Origin: Laccaria trichodermophora
Taxonomy: Eukaryota > Basidiomycota > Agaricomycetes > Agaricales > Hydnangiaceae
Direction: 5' to 3'
DNA length: 64,000 bases
Assembly (NCBI GenBank): GCA_018417955.1
Contig: JACTVC010000011.1
Coordinates: 1,238,262 to 1,302,261 of the forward strand
The position numbers were made by a program, and so were the translations under genes. The first letter of the stretch is position 1, and the number at the start of each line of letters is the position of its first letter. Below the pieces are notes generated by a model that had not been told where the DNA came from, made no database searches, and saw only the letters and a program-made list of their open reading frames with translations. Shown here in pieces: positions 1 to 11,841 of the stretch.

Positions 1-630
1 ACGCCAGCGGTGGTGCGGAGGATGAGCTGGAAGGAATACTCTGTGTTGATTTCAAGGCCGGAGAGTTTGGTTGAAGTGTTGGTCATGGGTGACGGTATCG
101 CAGCTAGTCGTTGGCCATTTCTGTATATATCAAGAGAGCGAAGCTTGGCGGTGGCGAGCTGGACTGTTGGCCATTCGAGGGTTATGGAGGTCTGGGTGAC
201 GTTTCGCACCTATGACAATTAAGCGCAGATTCAACAAGTAAAGCGACGACACACACTTGTAGATCAGGGAACGCTGGTGTGGCCTTCCCAAATTCACTCA
301 AGATATCATCTTGAAGCTCCCAGAAATCAGCGTCTCGTCGTTTCTCCTCTGCGTGGTTTTGGTGAACAGCGATGTTCACAATCGATCCTGTCGTTGCTCC
401 TGGGGGCAAAAGTATCGATGGAAACTCTATCAAATGAGCTCTCTCGCCCAACAAGATCTATGAAAGCTGTTTTGGAGTCGTTCCTCGATACATTGTGGCG
501 AAAACTCACTGCCATGCCTGCATCTAAATGGGTTCGCTTGTTAGCACATTCACGAAGAAAACAATATCAAAAACGAACCTAGCTTCCCCACCGTAAAGGT
601 GAAGCTATCCGGCGAAGTTTTCGAGGGCAT
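1..630 (-). CDS. CHS5: Chs5, exomer complex scaffold (N-terminal part, cut by window edge)
   Basis: Chs5 is the scaffold of exomer, the trans-Golgi coat complex that exports chitin synthase and other cargo. Reading the minus strand, exons at 630-579, 523-510, 457-257 and 209-1 join in frame with GT-AG introns. The ATG at 630 starts MPSKTSPDSFTFTVGKLD, followed by the family signature LIEFPSILLPPGATTGSIVN and then a fibronectin type III domain beginning VRNVTQTSITLEWP and including IYRNGQRLAAIPSP. The rest (FN3 end, BRCT, low-complexity tail) lies beyond base 1. Exon 2 is only 14 nt. The gene diverges from the kinase gene starting at 792, leaving a 161-bp shared upstream region. Identification rests on strong resemblance of the N-terminal and FN3 motifs to Chs5 proteins. 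Confidence 0.9.
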
Positions 631-791
631 TACGCTGGTATAAGTTACGAAAAAGGTGGATGGCGGATGTTGGTGACGGAGATAAATTCAACACTGTGTA
701 ATTTGTTTCCCACGAACGAATCTCGTCCCTGCCGGCGATGAGCTCACCCGTCTCCACCTCCATGAGCTAGCGGACTACTAACACGGCCACG

Positions 792-2321
792 ATGGTGTCA
801 AACGATGGCGTGAACGATATTCTCCAACGTGACCCCATGTACTATTATCGCGGACGGAGGGATGGATTACACCGTGCTGTTTCTTCGAAATACACCATTC
901 TGGGGTTCATATCGTCTGGGACATACGGACGCGTGTATAAAGCTCAAAGTTTGGAAGAAGACCAGAAGATACACGCGATCAAGAAATTTAAACCGGACAA
1001 GGAGGGCGACGTGATAACCTACACCGGCATCAGTCAAAGCGCGATCAGAGAGATTGCGGTAAGTGCAAAATATACGTTGATGTATACTAGATGTTGATTA
1101 AGGGAACAGCTGAACAAGGAGATCGACCACGAAAATGTTGTGGCTCTCAAGGAGGTCATCCTCGAGGACAAGTCCATTTACATGGTCTTTGAATACGCAG
1201 AACATGACTTTTTGGTAAGCCGACCCCTTGCTTTTTGAACTTAAACGTTGCTCATTAATGGAAAAGCAAGTCATACACCACCACTCCCAAACCCTCCGAC
1301 AATCTATCAGTACTCCAGTGCTAAAATCCCTAGTATATCAACTTTTCAACGGCCTTTTATACCTTCACTCTTGTCACATCCTTCACCGCGATCTCAAACC
1401 CGCCAACATTCTCATAACTTCCAGCGGAGTAGTCAAGATTGGCGATCTTGGTCTCGCTCGGCTCATATACCAGCCTCTCCAACCACTCTTCGCAGGAGAC
1501 AAAGTGGTCGTGACCATCTGGTACCGCGCTCCTGAATTGTTACTAGGAGCGAAACATTATAACAAAGCCATCGATTGTTGGGCTGTAGGCTGCGTTATGG
1601 CAGAACTGGCAAGCTTAAGGCCTATTTTCAAAGGGGAAGAAGCAAAGCTGGATTCGAAGAAAAACGTGCCTTTTCAACGCGATCAGCTGTTGAAGATCTT
1701 TGAGGTTGTAGGCACCCCAGATGGTCAGTGCTACGATTTATATTGTCGATGAAAAAGTTGACTGATACGATTATAGAGCAGGACTGGCCCGGCCTTGTAG
1801 ATATGCCCGAGTACCAAAGCATGAAACGTTTAGACCAGTACGTGTCCTACATTTCCTCATTAATCCCAATTCTGACCCCTACCAGCTTCTCAAACCGCCT
1901 ATCCGACTGGTGTCAATCCCGTATCCGCTCCCAACTGGGGTACGACCTACTCCGACAGCTATTCGCATATGACCCAGACAACAGGCTCACAGCCCGCGAG
2001 GCCCTCCAACATAAATGGTTCCAAGAGGACCCCAAGCCAACCTGGAACGCGTTCCAAACCGTTCCAGGACACCAAATACCCCCTCACCGACGCATCACAC
2101 AGGATGAAGCACCGTCCATGATGCCCATCCCTGCGCAGAACACTTCGCATCATGGGGGACACGGGCATATGGGAGGTCCGTTTGGTCAATCGCATTCCAA
2201 GCCTGGAAGCTCGGCGAGCTTTGCGAGCCTCAGTGGAGGTGGCCATTACGGTGGTCATGCTAGTGGTGGAGCTGGTAATGGTACTCATGGACCCAGTAGG
2301 AAGAAAGCTCGGCTGGGTTAG
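792..2321 (+). CDS. SSN3: Cyclin-dependent kinase 8 type kinase (Mediator kinase module, Ssn3/Srb10)
   Basis: Five exons (792-1058, 1110-1214, 1267-1723, 1777-1837, 1886-2321) give about 441 residues. Kinase features in order: a glycine-loop region [12 protein letters not shown], lysine in AIKKFK, the CDK8-type C-helix SQSAIREIA in place of PSTAIRE, catalytic loop [10 protein letters not shown], metal-binding DLGLARL (DLG rather than DFG), and activation segment [14 protein letters not shown]. The insert around [20 protein letters not shown] and the ending [12 protein letters not shown] are also CDK8-like. The C-terminal tail is low complexity (Gly, His, Ser). In the family this kinase pairs with cyclin C and controls RNA polymerase II transcription through Mediator. 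It ends 112 bp from the convergent AsnRS gene. Confidence 0.9.
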
Positions 2322-2433
2322 TACCAGACTGTTCGCATGGTTTTCTAAATCGTTCTGTTCACCACACATTGATAGAACATCATTTAAATTAGCATTTACA
2401 TAAAGCATTTGTAACGCTGTACGATACATTAGC

Positions 2434-4234
2434 TCATAAAAGCATCCTCCCCGCCCACCTGGGCATTGGGATACACTCCCTCACATTATCCACACCCCCA
2501 ACCCACCCAACAAGCCTCTCAAAGCCCATGCCAAACCCGGCATGCGGAGCACCTCCATACCGTCTAAGCTCCTCATACCACTTATACGCTTCCCTCCCCA
2601 GCCCTGCTTCCTCCATCTTGCGCTTGAGCACGTCCGCCCTGTCCTCCCTCACACTCCCACCAACAAGCTCACCGACCCCAGGTACAAGGAGATCAAAACA
2701 CGCGACTGTGTCTTCCTCTCCCTGCCCGGGTTCCCGAGTGTCATTTGCGCGCATGTAGAACGGTTTGAGGGAGGCAGGGTAGTCAGTGACGAACACCGGT
2801 CCACCCACAAACACGTCCGCAAGCCAGCGCTCATGTTCGCTTTGTAAGGGCTTACCCCAGAGCGGTTTAAATTCAAACTTCGAGCTGGTCCTTGCATTGT
2901 CGAAAGAGGCCAGTTCTTGTACAGCTTGGGTATAGGACATTCTCGTCCATGCTTGGCTATTAACGTGCGAGAATGCCTTTTCCATTGACGCGCGTTTCTT
3001 TTCGTTGCCGTCCTTCCACAATACGTCTATGTCGTCCTTCATACTTTGTTCTCCGAGAAGCACGACGTTCCTGATGCATGCTTCAACAAAACTGCACACC
3101 TCATCCAAATCCCGGTTATCCTTCGTGTGGGGACCGAGGACCCATTCGGCTTCCAACATCCAAAACTCAGCAAGGTGTCGACCGGTTAAGGACCGCTCGG
3201 CGCGGAAACACGGGGAGAGGGTGTATACCCGTGATAAAGCCGTGGCAAGGGCCTCCAAGTGCAGCTGGTGGGAGACGGTGAGGTATGCCGGGCGCGAGAA
3301 GAATTCGGGCGGTGGTTGTAATGGTGTTTGAGAAGGAGGAGAGGATGGTGGTGCGATAGATGCTGGGTGTACACCCTCAACTGGGGATATCCGAAATGCT
3401 TCTCCAGCGCCTTCAGTGTCGTTCCCTGTTAGTATTGGGGTATGTGCGTAACAGAACCCTTGAGCCTGTACATGAGTCAAAATGACATTTGGAATAGAAT
3501 GATACTAAGGCTGACGGTAAAAAAAGCGTTCATTTGACGGGCTAGCGCGTCCCGTAGTCTAACCATGGCTGCTATATGAGATGTGCGTGCTCGTAGGTGT
3601 GCATTGTCTCGGAGGTATTCGTTTGCGAGGGCATGCTTCTGTATAGGGTATGCCTTTCAAGAACAGGTCAGCACAAGGACCTATTCAAGGGAAATTTTCT
3701 CGAGCTGAATGAATTGAAGTGCCTGTGCCACGAAGCCTCTGCACTTCATCCCGTTCGTTGCGACACATTAAGAAAGAAAAGGCACGACTAACCACTGAAT
3801 CACATTCGCCCAAAATTTCAACTTCTCCATCCTGCGCTTCATCCACCAGAAGTTCATGCGACTGGCCAGCACCAGGCGAAGACACGAGTTTGCCCGTTAA
3901 CCGCACAGCAGTTCCTGTCGTCAGCCTGTAATATTAACCAGACTGAGCAACGAAGTACAGGTAAATGAAAAAAAAGTGCAGACCTATCAGATCCATTTCC
4001 CTTTAGAAAAACAGCTTGTAAGCCCTTATATGAGCTCCCGTCGGTCAGCACTGCAAAAGAAACATTCTTCTGCTTTCGGATGGACTTTATCCACCCAGAG
4101 ACTGTCGTTGTTGATGAAGACGACTCGGGGGTTGCGGCAGACAACAGTTGGCGGATATTAGGCGCAAGACGGTACGCTGCTGGGTGTGGTGGTGAGGAGG
4201 AGGCCACGGTGGACGCCAACCGGCGAAAAAACAT
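2434..4234 (-). CDS. Asparaginyl-tRNA synthetase, probably mitochondrial
   Basis: Four exons on the minus strand (4234-3984, 3925-3793, 3653-3516, 3465-2434) give about 517 residues. I start at the ATG at 4234 because it begins [15 protein letters not shown], an Arg/Ser-rich mitochondrial presequence; the longer open frame upstream has no ATG. An OB-fold anticodon-binding region ([18 protein letters not shown]) is followed by a class II catalytic domain: [15 protein letters not shown], motif 2 FRAERS and motif 3 [12 protein letters not shown]. The order matches AsnRS rather than AspRS. The enzyme would charge mitochondrial tRNA-Asn. The exon 2/3 junction is the least certain: the chosen intron is 139 bp, longer than its neighbours. 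Convergent with the CDK8 gene. Confidence 0.88.
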
Positions 4235-7200
4235 GGCAAGTGAAGAATACTTTTTGGTCACGAGACCGAGCGCGCCGTCAAGCACGCTGATTACTTACGA
4301 TTAGCACCGAATGCGCACACATGGTTCAAAGTAACAAAAAAAAACTTGAACAATCAGATAAGGTACAGGGAATTACTCATGAACATCGCCTGCGGGGACG
4401 TGTGCAGGCAACCACTTTTCTTTTACTTTTTTCGAAAAAGATACAATTTATCTGTATAGAAAACTGTATATCGTCAGGCTATCGTTTCACCACTATTGAA
4501 AAAAAAAGAAATTCCAGTCTTTCGGGAAAGCCGTTTGCACGGATATAGAGGTGTGTAGTCGGGCCGCCACTTGAGCATCCTGTCAAACCAAATACTACTA
4601 AGGGCTGATGCATGATGTTCAATATGGTGATGAAGAGCAGATGGATCATCAGTGATTCGGACATTACGCATGGTGTGGAATTTGGTGCAATGGTGAAGTC
4701 AGGTCGCGAGGCTAAATATAAAATCGAATCCTGATGTTTAGCAACGCTTTCCTTGCTTCAAGAAAAATCAAGAGAAGGAGGAAGTGCTGGCAAAATCACT
4801 GTGGCTAGTCTCTTGACGAAAACGAGGACAGAGGATGTAGAAAAAATCACCATTTCCGATCCAGTATCCAGTAGACGTCGCCGGTGAGATAGAAATGATT
4901 TGTGGAGATAGCCGTCGGGCCGAAATGCCAGCTCCCACTGAATGTTCGATGTCAGATCGTTCAACTTTCCACGTTTAAAATTGTGAACAGGACTCAGGAG
5001 GAAAAAAAAACTCACCTCATGGAAGATAGCGCAGGGTCAAATAGGGGTTTTGCTACGCGCGGACACCAAGCCATCTCTTCATAGGCTGGAAGCTTTACAG
5101 AAAACGAAAGCGATCATACCATCCCCATTTCACCTGCTCGATCGCTGGAATGCGGCGTCAGGTGTCTCACCGTGAAAGATCTTTCCAGTGGATGCCACGA
5201 AAACGAGGACGTTCCTGGTTGCAGTGCTTTGCGCGTCTAGTATGAGCGCGACACGCGAGCCAAGAAAGCGCAGGCAGCTGGATAGAGTTATGGAATGGCC
5301 ATGTGGACAACATAGAAACGTATGCAATTTTCTAGGAACGGGGCGGAGAAGTAGCAGTTTCTCAGAAGGGGCTGAATGTGAAACGATGGTGAGCAAGAAA
5401 ATCTAGAAAGAATATCTCCGATACTGTAGGAGTCGTCAGCGCCACCTGGATGGTCAGCCAAACAGAAAAATGAGATGAAGATGGGTAAGTACTGAAAATT
5501 ATATCCACATCGAAAATGTAATCCGTACTTACGTGTCCTCAAATTTTCTTTCCAGAAGCCAAGCAGCCACAAGGAGCTACGTTTCGCTCTGTAGTCCTTT
5601 TTCTTCTTCCAAAAGAACAAGGATAAGGCATCAAGAGTATTGCAAGAAATGAAAACGTACGCCAAGGCCTTCGCGCTCCAATAGTATTTACCAATCCAGT
5701 CCACGCCACGCTAGAATATGAACGCTCCATGAGGTCACCACGGCCACAGGTATGGGACCTGTATTTTGGACCCAGTGAACGATACGGCCTATGTTGAAGG
5801 GGCGGAATACGCCGAATTTGCTCTCCTGGGTTAGCTTACAATCTCACCGCCACCCCACCATGCGCGAGGAAGTGAGTTTTGGAGGAAATCTGATTGCAAA
5901 AATTCGTGATGAGTTCCGCACATTATCCAATTCATTGAACGAGTCCCACCTTTATTTCACCTTGTTACATGGACAGTTCTAAATCTAAAGGTTTTCTCAA
6001 GTGTGAGTGAGTTGAAACAGCGTCACTTCATCCGCTCTGTGCGAGAGGAAGCCTGTGTTAGGAAGAAAGGACCCTGGAAAATCCTAAGGGACGCTCCCGA
6101 GATTGGCCTCATGGTGCCGTCAATGTGGTAAAATCAATTCATTGTTTCAAAGGCGTCAGCACATATGCATGTAACATAAAAAAAGTTTACTCGCCGTAAA
6201 TGAGGTTACGTTAGAGGCCCTGTCCATGAGGAACAATTTGCCTCGGTGGGGCATTTGCCATGATCGCTCTCTCACAGATTTCATTTCCGTTCGCTTCTCC
6301 AGGGTAAAAAGAGTTTGAGAGTCATGATTGCCAGGCCCTTGGTATCACGGGCGTCTAGATGCACCTCAGAGCACCTTGCCGACCAATCGGATATCGGGGG
6401 GTGAGGGCGGTTCATCGTAAGCACCAGAAGTCAGCGAAGAGGGGGTAGGGTTGAGCCAATAGGTCATCATCGCGTATACGATGGCGTGATCTTGGGGTAG
6501 AGGGACAAAGTCCTCTATTTCCAGATCTCCATAAAGAATACCTGTCGCCTAAGTTCATAGATGAGCCACACACAGGTGCGGGAGATAGCCGAGATGGTTT
6601 GGTGAGGAGGTTTGGTATTGATAATTTCGGTGTTAAAGTTAAAAGAGCCCTGGTGATGGTAGGCGCGGCAAAGCGTGAGATACCTTGAGGTACGGGAGAA
6701 ACACCGAGCAGATCGGTATGAATTTGGGCCTCACAATTGCCCATGACGACGCTTTCGTCTACGGGTTGTAAAGCGACTTGAGCTTGGAGCTCAGTCTCGT
6801 GTATCGGTTTTGAATCTAGATCCCGGGGTGAGAAGGCGAGTGTGGAAGACAGGACCTACAAACTCAACAGATTCAAGGCGGTCCTACGGGACATTTAAAT
6901 TCTCTGAAACCCTTGAGAAGGTTTTTGGCTAGAGGGCGTGGCGCTTTAGTTCAAGATTTGGTGTTGAAGCTTCGAAAGGGATTAGATCTCATTCATGTTC
7001 GTTGATGTTGTGTGCCAAGCTCCAGGAGTTCAGCCTGACATTGACAATGCAGGCTTAGGGGTTGGAGAACGGCAAGCCGTCAAATTTGATAAAAATCGAA
7101 ATAGATTGAGCAAAAACCTGGGCCAGGTTTAACTTGAGGCGCAGGGGACCAGTAATCAGCGAGTAAATGCGTGCGCAGGTGGTTCCTCGTTTTGAGTTGA

Positions 7201-7305
7201 AGTCAGAGGCTGAGGTGGAAGTATGTGCAGTGACCGTGGGAATCCTGTTTTGTTGGCAACTCGAATTGAATCAAAAATTGGTGGCTACTCATAACAGCGT
7301 CGAGG
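4235..7305. other. Gene-poor 3 kb stretch with unassigned open frames
   Basis: I recognise no gene here. Open frames worth noting are 5704-5288 (-, 138 codons, starts at a non-ATG codon), with a possible intron donor near 5533 and acceptor near 5451, and 6744-6412 (-, 110 codons), which contains NCEAQIHTDLLGVSPVPQ. None shows a domain I know. The stretch is CpG-normal and shows no obvious transposon ends. It could hold a fast-evolving lineage-specific gene or the relic of one. Confidence 0.4.
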
Positions 7306-7994
7306 ATGTCCCAAGTCGTTGGCAACGTGCGTGAATTATGTCCTTGGTTTGAGCGTGGTTAATGACTTTTAACAGACAGCGCTTGCGTACGCTCGCGTTT
7401 GGCACCATGTTGACGCATCCGAGCGCATTCTAGGAAAACTAGCTGAGCGCATTGCACTCGTCTTAATGGGCAAACACAAGCCCATATACGATCCTAGCGG
7501 TGCGTCAGCCTAGTCTTTAGACCGGAGCAATTGATAGAGCCTGAATTTCTCAACAGTGGACTGCGGGGACTACGTAATTGTGACGAACTCGAGAGCGGTG
7601 AAAGTGACTGGAAAGAAGCAGGAGCAGCTCCTCTTCCGAAAGCACTCTATGTTTCCTGGAGGGTTGAAGGAGACGCCCTACGAGAGTATGATGGTGAAGA
7701 ACCCAGACCATGTACGTTCCATTTCACCACCATCGGTTTTCGGGTTGTATGACTCCATTGCTTTTTGGCGTACAGGTCATACGACATGCGGTGTCGGGCA
7801 TGTTACCCAAGAACAAGTTACGCGAACGACGGCTAGACCGCCTGAAAATATTTCCTTCCGAAAATATGGGCATCTTGGGCATGAATATCATGCGGAGTTG
7901 GGAAGATGGGACGTTGCCTTCGGATTTTGATCCCTCGAAACCCGTCACTGGTCTTACCCTCCGGGAACTACGAGAAAAGCGTCAATCTCTATAG
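7306..7994 (+). CDS. MRPL23: Mitochondrial large-subunit ribosomal protein uL13m
   Basis: Four exons (7306-7326, 7376-7499, 7557-7711, 7776-7994) give 172 residues, close to the yeast length. The sequence runs from [19 protein letters not shown] through [10 protein letters not shown] and [19 protein letters not shown] to [14 protein letters not shown] and [21 protein letters not shown]. These are hallmark uL13 segments, including the GMLPKN motif near the rRNA contact. It is a structural protein of the mitochondrial 54S subunit. The N-terminus [17 protein letters not shown] is short and not an obvious presequence, as is usual for mitochondrial L13. The first exon encodes only seven residues. 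Confidence 0.92.
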
Positions 7995-9327
7995 TACTCT
8001 AATTTATTTTATTTAATTGCATCTCTCACACATTCAGCATGCTAGAGTCATTGGAGCGCCCATAGGTATTGGGCGTCAAGCACCTGAAGTTATTTCCACA
8101 AGATGATTTCTCAATATTCACAGCGGCGTAAGATATAACAAGGAGACAAGAAACACCAAAGACTCCAATAGATTGAACCGGAGCAATGAGAATGTTTCTG
8201 CCTTTTGTTTTCTTGATGTGTTCGGCGCTGAGGAAAACGCCAACTTTGAGACGGTCTCTCATCTTCGGACCAATCCGCCTCTCCATTAAGAGCCCTTCGG
8301 CCCACTCCACGAGCACTACCATGTGGGGGTGAGGAAGACCCCATAGAACCCCCGTCGACATCGACATCGTTCTTCTCTCTCCGACGACGCCGGAGGGCAT
8401 CCTTCCCCTTGCCCTTCCCTTGGTGCTGGTAAAGTATTGTGCCATCCAGGATAACATATTGTTGGGCCAAAAAAAGAAGTCGACCAAGCGCTTGTCGCCG
8501 AGGTTCCTCATCTCCATTCTTCCATACAGATGGCGACCCAATACCAAACTTGAAACTTCGACTTTCTTTGTCGTCAGACTCACGACCCCCGGTGGCCGTA
8601 TGTTCTAATTCTTCCTCTACTTCAGTTTGATGTCTTCTTCATCGGGTACTCGTCTCACAGGCCGCCGTATACCAACAATTCTGCTTTCCTCGCGCGAGCC
8701 GCGGGTTCACGACCACCGGTATCGGTATGTTCTATTTCCCCCTCGACCTGTTCCATATGAATTTCTTCTGCCTCGGGTATGCAAAGCGTATTCCCTCCGT
8801 ACAGACGGCGACGCAAGTCCCACCTAGCCTTCCTTGTTGTCGGGCTCACGACCTCAGGTGGCCGTATGTCTATCTCTTCCTCTGAAGTTCTTCTATGTTG
8901 ATGTATTCTGCATCGGGTGCGTAAGGGTGGTCCTCTCATAGCGGAATGACTATGGAGTACCAGAAGTCCAGAACGTCGCCTTTTCTTGTGTTGGCCGTAT
9001 GTCCTATCTCTTCCTCTGCCTCCGGTTGATGCTTCTGCCTCGAGTACACCCCTTCAACAGATGGCGAAGAAACAACAGAATTGGGCCCTCCTTGTCGTCG
9101 GACTTATGACCTACGGTGCCTGTACGTCCAACTCGCTCGGCTTCCCCCTGTTACGACCTCGGCCACAAGAATGTGACCAGTATGTGGCCATAATGGTGTT
9201 ATCTTCGGATTGTTTTGGCAACGCCCTGGAACCATACAATCCACTACTCCTCAATGTATGAATCTCCCTCAGTTTATTTTCAAATCGATGCAGATCCTTT
9301 GGCCTCGACATGCGCTGCTACTTCCAC
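7995..9327. other. Region with a Lys/Arg-rich open frame and a repeat block; no confirmed gene
   Basis: Bases 8583-8026 on the minus strand are open for 185 codons and another frame (8470-8111) for 119 codons, but both begin at non-ATG codons or lack a recognisable domain. The second contains a basic and Asp-rich stretch (RRRRREKNDVDVDG). Upstream on the same strand sits the 8500-9130 repeat block, whose minus-strand translation is Glu/Arg-rich (PEAEEIHMEQVEGE and similar). A repeat-containing hypothetical gene on the minus strand is possible, but I could not assemble one continuous reading frame. Confidence 0.3.
8500..9130 (-). repeat. Diverged tandem repeats, about 125-140 bp per unit, five copies
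   Basis: A block recurs whose plus-strand reading is a TCGTCNGNCTCACGACC-like segment, then GGTGGCCGTATGT, then a pyrimidine-rich run, then TCTGCCTCGGGTA or a variant, then a CAGACGGCGAC-like segment. Copies of the CCGTATGT core sit near 8600, 8727, 8865, 8997 and 9125. Copies have point differences and small indels, so the array is old. Translated on the minus strand the units give Glu- and Arg-rich peptides, which would suit a coding repeat, but the frame is not kept throughout. Confidence 0.65.
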
Positions 9328-10779
9328 CTATGGTTTCTTTGCTTTCCTAGCCGTCATCCTCCTCGTAGTCATCACGTGAGATCCCTCATTGTCACCCCCG
9401 CTTGGCGTCTGGTTCTCATCATCCTCCGTTTGAGCTTCCTCGTCTTCCTCGTAGTTTTCCCTGACATTGTTATGCCCTTCCTCTTCGTCCTCCCCCTCCT
9501 CCTCTTCCTCTCCATCTGCCTCGTTGTCCTCCTCCTCCTCATTGTCATCCTCATCCTCATTGTCACCCTCCTCATCCTGCTTCTCCTCGTTATCCCCTTC
9601 CCCTACTTCCCCATCATCATCATCATCATCATCAATGATTCCAGCGCCTTTGATCTTTACATCTCTCAACCAGGTTTCCTCTTCGCTTTCCTCCTGATCA
9701 TCAGCCCAGACTCCATTTGGGAATGCAGTCCTCACACTGTCTTCCCAGCCATCGGGTACCCTGGGTTCCAGCAGCCGTGTGACATGTTCCTGCACTATCA
9801 TTCCTGCAGGAGAGAATCAGCATTAGGTAACGCCAAATGGGAACATGACGAACCAATGGCCATGAGAGCGGATCCATCGAAAACTTTGTACATGTCTCTA
9901 AATCGTGAACCCTGGTCCCGTTTCAATAGTTTTTTGTCCTTCTTTAATGTGTCTTCATATTCTTCATCCTCCTCACTGTCATCTTTGTCCTCGTCCTCCT
10001 CTCCGTCCTCCTCTTCCGAACCAAAGTCGTCTTCATCATCGCCATTACCGGGTGTCTGTGATTGCCGCAGGCTTGAGCTTTTAGATGCGGTAGTGTCCAC
10101 GCTGCCTCGTGCTTCTCCTGCCTGTCTCTTTGCACGTCTTGCGAGCCTTTTTGCTTTCCGTTTCGCTCGGTATTCGCGTGAGATGTTCAGTAGTTGGCCC
10201 CTCTCGCTGTAATAGTTCGCAGCGAAGTAATGGATAGATTTCAAAAGATCCTTAAGGGTGACAAGATAAATTCAAATTAGCCACAAGGATATTCACACTG
10301 TAAATCGAACTCACCGATGATGGAAGGGGCAGAAAACGCGATTCTTCAGAGAAATTGGCATCCGCCGCCGTTTCACCAAGATAGCTATGGTCATGAGCAA
10401 ATTTTCTCCGTTTAGCCGTGCGCCTATCTATTCTTTTTGGTTTACGCTTGAGGATGTTCTGCTCGTCGCCCTCCTTGTCGTCTTCGTCACCTTGCTTCTC
10501 TCGATCTTCCAGTTCAGCTTCAACAAAGTTTGATTGCGATAACTCTTCTAGCTCTACAGAACCGTCCTCTGTAGCTGAAGTAGGAACATTTTTCCACCTA
10601 GGAACCTTTGCCGTCCCGCCAGCATCCCTTGCAATCCAATTTCCACGAATGTCGCGTGAAGCAAGCTTTGCATTCCCCAACTTGAGATTGGTAGATGAGC
10701 TTTGGTACACCCGAGAGCCGTCCGTATGGAGACGGAGACTCGCCAAATCGTAGACTGTGCTTCGCCGTGGTATGTTCAT
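9328..10779 (-). CDS. Acidic nuclear protein, possibly RRN9-like RNA polymerase I initiation factor
   Basis: Three exons (10779-10315, 10250-9854, 9803-9328) give 445 residues from the ATG at 10779. The N-terminal part is mixed with a basic stretch (LKRKPKRIDRRTAKRRK, a likely nuclear localisation signal). A conserved-looking core follows: DLLKSIHYFAANYYSERGQL, then MYKVFDGSALMAIGMIVQEH across the last splice junction. This DLL-h-H-x-YA ... DGSAL-x-AIG pattern recalls the RRN9 domain of the yeast upstream activation factor; that link is from memory and tentative. The C-terminal third is extremely acidic (long Asp/Glu runs), partly encoded by an ATC/CAT microsatellite near 9611-9634. The long open frame on the opposite strand is a shadow of these runs. 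Confidence 0.7.
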
Positions 10780-11841
10780 GGAAACGATACTCAGTACGGC
10801 AAAAGAAGGGCGTCGACGTTGTGAGCAGAAGAGATGACAAACATACAAAAACAAGGACGCCGGATCAACGCCAATTTTAGAGGTAAGTGTCGAGGCTCGA
10901 GATAGCTCGAGATTCCGAAAACTTGGAGAAATGGGATGATTGATAAGTAGGAATCCCAGACGACTTACGGGACGTAAATCTGGCGTCTTAACAAAGACGC
11001 TATGTGGACCATTCCAATCAAGCCGTATTTCTAGAGGGACTTGCGTTGCGATTGATTTTTCGGTACCGATAATTTTTAGATACCGTATATACAAATTCTC
11101 AGTGCCGTGTATATACATGTAAGATCCCGGACCTTACTGGGAGTCCTTCGGACTCCTTTATTTTGTAACATGCCTCCTGCAACACTAAATTCCATCTCGC
11201 GAATTATAAATGATTTATCAAGTTAGGCAGACTCGGAGTGTTGGCACTGGAGAAGTGGCAGAATCCAGTTTATACGAGAATTTCCAGGAGACGGGTTGAA
11301 TGGGCCGTCTTATCGCCGTGCCTGAACATGGTGAGTTATTAGACGAAGCACGTCATCGAGATTCGAGCTAGTAGCGTCCACGGCTTGTGCCTGAGCCTCG
11401 CGGCTTTGAGGCCTTCTGACTCGAGAAAATAACCAGCCAAGGAATAGGAAAAAATCCGAACAGGAGAGCTGAGGGACCAATCCTATCGTGGAATGGAAAA
11501 TGAGGTCAACGCCCCAGGGATGAACATAGAGACGGAAAACTTGAGAAGAACCAATCCATATGTAACTTAGTTCTGTGGATGTAGTAGTGACGATTGATTC
11601 CATGACAATCAACAACTCCAGCTCTTTCCGGTGCTCTTGCTTTTGCGATATCAATTTTCTACTAAACTAGTGTGCATTACAGCTCCTTTAGGTCCATTCG
11701 GCTTTATTTGGCGTCGCCAGCTGCAATGTAAGCCACGCGCGCGTGCATCGGATCAAGTGCTTTGAATCGATTGCGATCAACATCACGTGGAAAAATCTCA
11801 TTATCGTTCCGGGTTCGCAACACTCACCTCTGAAGTCATAG
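10780..11841. other. Spacer with one small unassigned open frame
   Basis: This is the interval between two divergently oriented genes. The only notable frame is 11603-11310 on the minus strand, 97 codons from an ATG, with hydrophobic segments (LSYIWIGSSQVFRLYV, DFFLFLGWLF) and a tail LDDVLRLITHHVQARR. It could be a small membrane protein; I recognise no family. A perfect 7-bp hairpin with a 3-nt loop lies near 11140-11156. Confidence 0.3.

Noticed and set aside
9310..10212. A 300-codon open frame on the plus strand rich in Ser, Leu and Val
   Set aside because: It is antisense to the acidic coding runs of the minus-strand gene; Asp/Glu codons read backwards give Ser/Leu/Val and few stops.
11138..11160. 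Hairpin GGAGTCC-TTC-GGACTCC followed by T-rich DNA, like a bacterial terminator
   Set aside because: The genome is eukaryotic and no transcription unit ends there in a way that needs it; likely chance.
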